Origin: Chitinophagaceae bacterium | Lineage (GTDB): Bacteria > Bacteroidota > Bacteroidia > Chitinophagales > Chitinophagaceae | Reading direction: 5' to 3' | DNA: 9,887 bases | Assembly (NCBI GenBank): GCA_026785745.1 | Contig: JAJAZO010000011.1 | Span: 1 to 9,887, forward strand | Shown here: one piece after another, positions 7,948 through 9,887 of the stretch | Layout: the number at the start of each line of letters is the position of its first letter | Position numbering within the stretch: the first letter of the stretch is position 1 | Translations under genes and position numbers: made by a program | The notes under the pieces: model-generated | Seen by the model: the letters and a program-made list of their open reading frames with translations, nothing else | Told to the model about the DNA's origin: nothing | Databases searched by the model: none

Positions 7948-7965
7948 CCTGCCCGTCCGGCAGGC
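7948..7965. repeat. Palindromic repeat inside the M23 gene (family A)
   Basis: CCTGCCCGTCCGGCAGGC has 6-base arms (CCTGCC/GGCAGG) and matches the DinB copy at 1615-1632 in 16 of 18 bases. It encodes PARPAG in a glycine-rich stretch of the M23 protein, seven bases after the family B repeat. The local G+C is far above that of the surrounding gene. Confidence 0.7.
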
Positions 7966-8362
7966 GGGGGCGATACTATTAACCTCAGTGCGGCCAGTAG
8001 AATTGTATTTACACCTACAGATAACTTTGGCATCGTAAAAAAATTCCGGGTAGAATTAGACAGCCAATGGCTCCGCTTTACCAATGATAAAAGCCGCAAC
8101 TGGATTTATAAATTTGATGACCGTTGTCCATACGGCGTACACCAGCTTACCGCTACAGCTACCGACCTGGTTGGAAATACCACTACAAAAACATGGTGGT
8201 TTAAACGGTATCCTTATACACCACCACCACCGAAAAAGAAAACTGTGAAGAAAGGGAGTGGGAAGAAACAAGTTGTAAATGGGGTAAAGAAAAAAGCCGC
8301 TACTGCAAAAAAGACAACTACAAAGAAGAAAAAATAAATTCAATCTTTTATTAACTAAAAGC

Positions 8363-8377
8363 TCCGCCTCAGGCGGA
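8363..8377. repeat. GC-rich palindrome just before bcp
   Basis: TCCGCCTCAGGCGGA has perfect 7-base arms around a single C. It lies in the 49-base gap between the M23 stop and the bcp start, ending 9 bases before the bcp ATG. It is not the same sequence as families A or B but has the same style. In RNA it could form a hairpin close to the bcp start. No U-run follows, so it is not a classic terminator. Confidence 0.5.
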
Positions 8378-8386
8378 TTGGGGTAT

Positions 8387-8848
8387 ATGGTAACAATTAA
8401 AGAAGAAGATAAAGCTCCGGTATTTATTGCTAAAGACCAGAACGGAAAGAAAGTTTCTTTAGCTGATTACAAAGGTAAAAAGTTGATTCTTTATTTTTAT
8501 TCTGAAGCAGGATCTCCAACTTGTACTATTGAATCCTGCAACCTGCGGGATAATTATGCTTTGCTGAAGAAGAAAGGTTTTGAAGTGGTTGGCGTTAGTT
8601 CGGATGATGAAGGCAGGCAAAAGAAATTTGAAATAAAATATAAACTTCCATTTCCGTTGGTTGCTGATGCAGAAAACATTGTAACCACTGCATACGGGGT
8701 AAGGGGTATGAAGAAATTGTTTGGCCGGGAGTACATGGGCATTCTTCGTACCACCTTTGTTATTGATGAAAAAGGGATAATTAAGAAAATTTTTACAAAG
8801 CCAAAAAATAAGGCTCATGCCGAAGAGATCATTGCTTCAATGAAATAA
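8387..8848 (+). CDS. bcp: Bcp/PrxQ-type peroxiredoxin (thioredoxin-dependent thiol peroxidase)
   Basis: Bcp reduces hydrogen peroxide and organic or lipid peroxides with electrons from thioredoxin, in the cytoplasm. The protein has 153 residues, normal for the family, with a thioredoxin fold. The peroxidatic cysteine is Cys46 and the resolving cysteine Cys51 (PTCTIESCNLRDNY), the five-residue spacing typical of the Bcp class. The conserved arginine is probably Arg121 (LRTTFVID). The usual active-site pattern PxxxTxxC is altered to SEAGSPTC, with Ser39 for Pro and Ser43 for Thr. I chose the ATG at 8387; an in-frame TTG three codons earlier overlaps the upstream palindrome and would add only three residues. 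The gene follows the M23 peptidase by 49 bases on the same strand and is probably cotranscribed with it. There is no signal peptide. Confidence 0.92.
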   Translation: MVTIKEEDKAPVFIAKDQNGKKVSLADYKGKKLILYFYSEAGSPTCTIESCNLRDNYALLKKKGFEVVGVSSDDEGRQKKFEIKYKLPFPLVADAENIVTTAYGVRGMKKLFGREYMGILRTTFVIDEKGIIKKIFTKPKNKAHAEEIIASMK

Positions 8849-8901
8849 TTGTTATACCCACCTGTGCAAATTTTTTCTTGCAGATTGTCAGCCGTTTATT
8901 T

Positions 8902-8909
8902 TACTTTAT
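8902..8909 (+). promoter_or_regulatory. Weak -7-like box before the DUF5777 gene
   Basis: TACTTTAT in the 126-base gap after bcp resembles TAnnTTTG with one mismatch, and a TTG lies 21 bases upstream (8878-8880), near the expected -33 spacing. A second, equally imperfect candidate is AATGTTTG at 8912-8919. Either could drive the DUF5777 gene separately from bcp; I cannot choose between them. Confidence 0.2.
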
Positions 8910-8974
8910 TGAATGTTTGCAGGCAACCTAAGCTGGTTGTCAAACGATTATCTCCTGATAACAAAATCAACAAT

Positions 8975-9883
8975 ATGAAAAGAATTATTACTATTACGGG
9001 TCTCATTTTTTCTTTGCAATTATCGGCACAGGATACGAAAGAAAAAAAACCGGTACAGATATTCAGTTCAGAAAAAGCTATCAATGCTACTACAACAGAA
9101 ACAGTTGGCAAAGGCAAGATGGCATTTAAAGTAGCACATAATTTTGGCGATATAGCAGGCGATAATGGCGGTATCAAACAATTTTTTGGTCTTGATAATT
9201 CTACTGACATCCGCATTGCTTTTCAAATAGGGCTGGGCAAACGGTTTGATGTGATAGCTGCCCGTGCCAAAGGTGCCGGGTTACAACAGCAGCTTTGGGA
9301 AGGAGGAATAAAATATAAACTGCTTGAACAAATAGAAAACGATCCTTCGCATCCATTATCCCTTGCCTTATTTGCCAATACAGTAATTGCATCCAACAAA
9401 GCCAATTCATTTCCCAATCAGGAAAATAGTTATGATGATTTTTCTGACAGGATAAGTAATGTACTGCAACTCATCATTGCCCGGAAGATGGGTAAAGTAA
9501 GCCTGCAATTAAACCCCACCTTTGTTACCCGTGGTTATGCTATCTCCTACGATCAGAAAAATATTTTTGCGTTAGGGGGGGCTATTAAGCTGCCTTTGGT
9601 AACCAACCGGCTGAACCTAGTGGTGGATTACTTTCATTCCTTTCGTAAACAGAGTGTGAAAGATGCTTTTAAAACAAACGATAATATCGAATTCTCTGAT
9701 CCGCTGGGTGTGGGATTTGAGATACTTACTTCGGGTCACATTTTCCGGTTGAATTTTACTAACTCTACAGAGCTGCTGGAAAACCGTTTTATTCCCCGCA
9801 CTATTACTTCCTGGGGCAAAGGCCAGTTTCGTTGGGGCTTTAATATTTCAAGAAACTTTAACCTGTGGAGGGATAAGAAGTGA
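8975..9883 (+). CDS. DUF5777 family outer-membrane beta-barrel protein
   Basis: The protein has 302 residues from the ATG at 8975. It begins with a signal peptide (MKRIITITGLIFSLQLSAQ), then a short charged linker and an all-beta body of alternating strands typical of an outer-membrane barrel. It matches the DUF5777 pattern as I recall it: ETVGKGKMAFKVAHNFGDIA, GGIKQFFGLDNSTDIRIAF, AKGAGLQQQLWEGGIKYKLL, LGVGFEILTSGHIFRLNFTN and the end RWGFNISRNFNLW. In Bacteroidota such barrels often lie beside c-type cytochrome or YceI-like genes; the function is unknown. The frame extends upstream to a TTG at 8849, but the signal peptide fixes the start at 8975. It is intact and ends in TGA. An ATG follows immediately at 9884, so a further gene may begin at the window edge, but only four bases are visible. 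Confidence 0.85.
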   Translation: MKRIITITGLIFSLQLSAQDTKEKKPVQIFSSEKAINATTTETVGKGKMAFKVAHNFGDIAGDNGGIKQFFGLDNSTDIRIAFQIGLGKRFDVIAARAKGAGLQQQLWEGGIKYKLLEQIENDPSHPLSLALFANTVIASNKANSFPNQENSYDDFSDRISNVLQLIIARKMGKVSLQLNPTFVTRGYAISYDQKNIFALGGAIKLPLVTNRLNLVVDYFHSFRKQSVKDAFKTNDNIEFSDPLGVGFEILTSGHIFRLNFTNSTELLENRFIPRTITSWGKGQFRWGFNISRNFNLWRDKK

Positions 9884-9887
9884 ATGG

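Larger units (their letters stand above)
6457..8337 (+). pseudogene. Secreted M23/LytM-type metallopeptidase, interrupted by an in-frame TAA at codon 82
   Basis: M23 enzymes are zinc endopeptidases that cut peptidoglycan cross-links in the periplasm. The full frame is 626 codons. A signal peptide covers residues 1-25 (TGLLLFLSILGLEVIAQ). The peptidase domain follows: HMGLD gives zinc ligands His60 and Asp64, YAHLN gives His111, and GPHLHFE gives the HxH pair His165 and His167. Codon 82 (6700-6702) is TAA in VYAAAEG-stop-VAK, where the family has Tyr. Translation would end after 81 residues; a GTG restart directly after it would lack the signal and the HxxxD motif. Past the peptidase there is a long beta-rich region, then an Ig-like segment (DVTPPQIN...ATATDLVGNTTTK), then PPPP and a tail with 16 lysines in 34 residues. 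Residues 489-505 are encoded by two palindromic repeats. bcp follows after 49 bases. The family is certain; the loss of function depends on the stop being real. Confidence 0.9.

Noticed and set aside
1..9887. A new defence, mobile or biosynthetic gene system
   Set aside because: All genes fall into housekeeping or envelope families or single proteins of unknown function; no transposase, nuclease, toxin pair, array or biosynthetic cluster is visible.

Overview
The window looks like a Bacteroidota chromosome, most likely a member or relative of the Chitinophagaceae. The reasons are AT-rich DNA, start regions without clear Shine-Dalgarno sequences, several -7 boxes of the TAnnTTTG type, a DUF5777 outer-membrane barrel, and GC-rich palindromic repeats scattered between and inside genes. 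This placement is inferred from gene content and style; no marker gene is present.

Layout. Five genes lie on the minus strand. In their own order of transcription (right to left) they are a secreted MORN-repeat protein (6368-5670), a small lipoprotein of unknown function (5573-4980), carB (4848-2008), a DinB-fold protein (1895-1315) and the N-terminal 420 codons of comEC (1262 to the window edge). Three genes lie on the plus strand and diverge from the MORN gene: an M23/LytM-type secreted peptidase (6457-8337), a Bcp-type peroxiredoxin (8387-8848) and a DUF5777 barrel (8975-9883). No stretch above about 130 bases lacks a gene. I see no tRNA, rRNA, CRISPR array, insertion sequence or phage gene.

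How they work together. This is mostly housekeeping: carbamoyl phosphate synthesis (carB), DNA uptake (comEC), cell-wall remodelling (M23), peroxide detoxification (bcp) and envelope proteins of unknown role. It does not look like a defence or mobile island, and I find no convincing new multi-gene system.

What is unusual. (1) Four of the eight genes are interrupted by point lesions while the rest of each reading frame looks intact: GAA to TAA at codon 129 of carB, two TGA codons at expected tryptophans of the MORN gene, a TAA at an expected tyrosine of the M23 gene, and a one-base loss in an A-run of the DinB gene. This means either sequence error or recent decay. (2) Two families of short palindromes sit in frame inside coding sequences: CCTGCCYGTCCGGYAGGC in the DinB and M23 genes, and CCGATRGCTATCGG-like in carB and M23. 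M23 carries one of each side by side. They look like small palindromic elements that insert into genes and are tolerated as extra peptide. Related palindromes flank the DinB and bcp starts.
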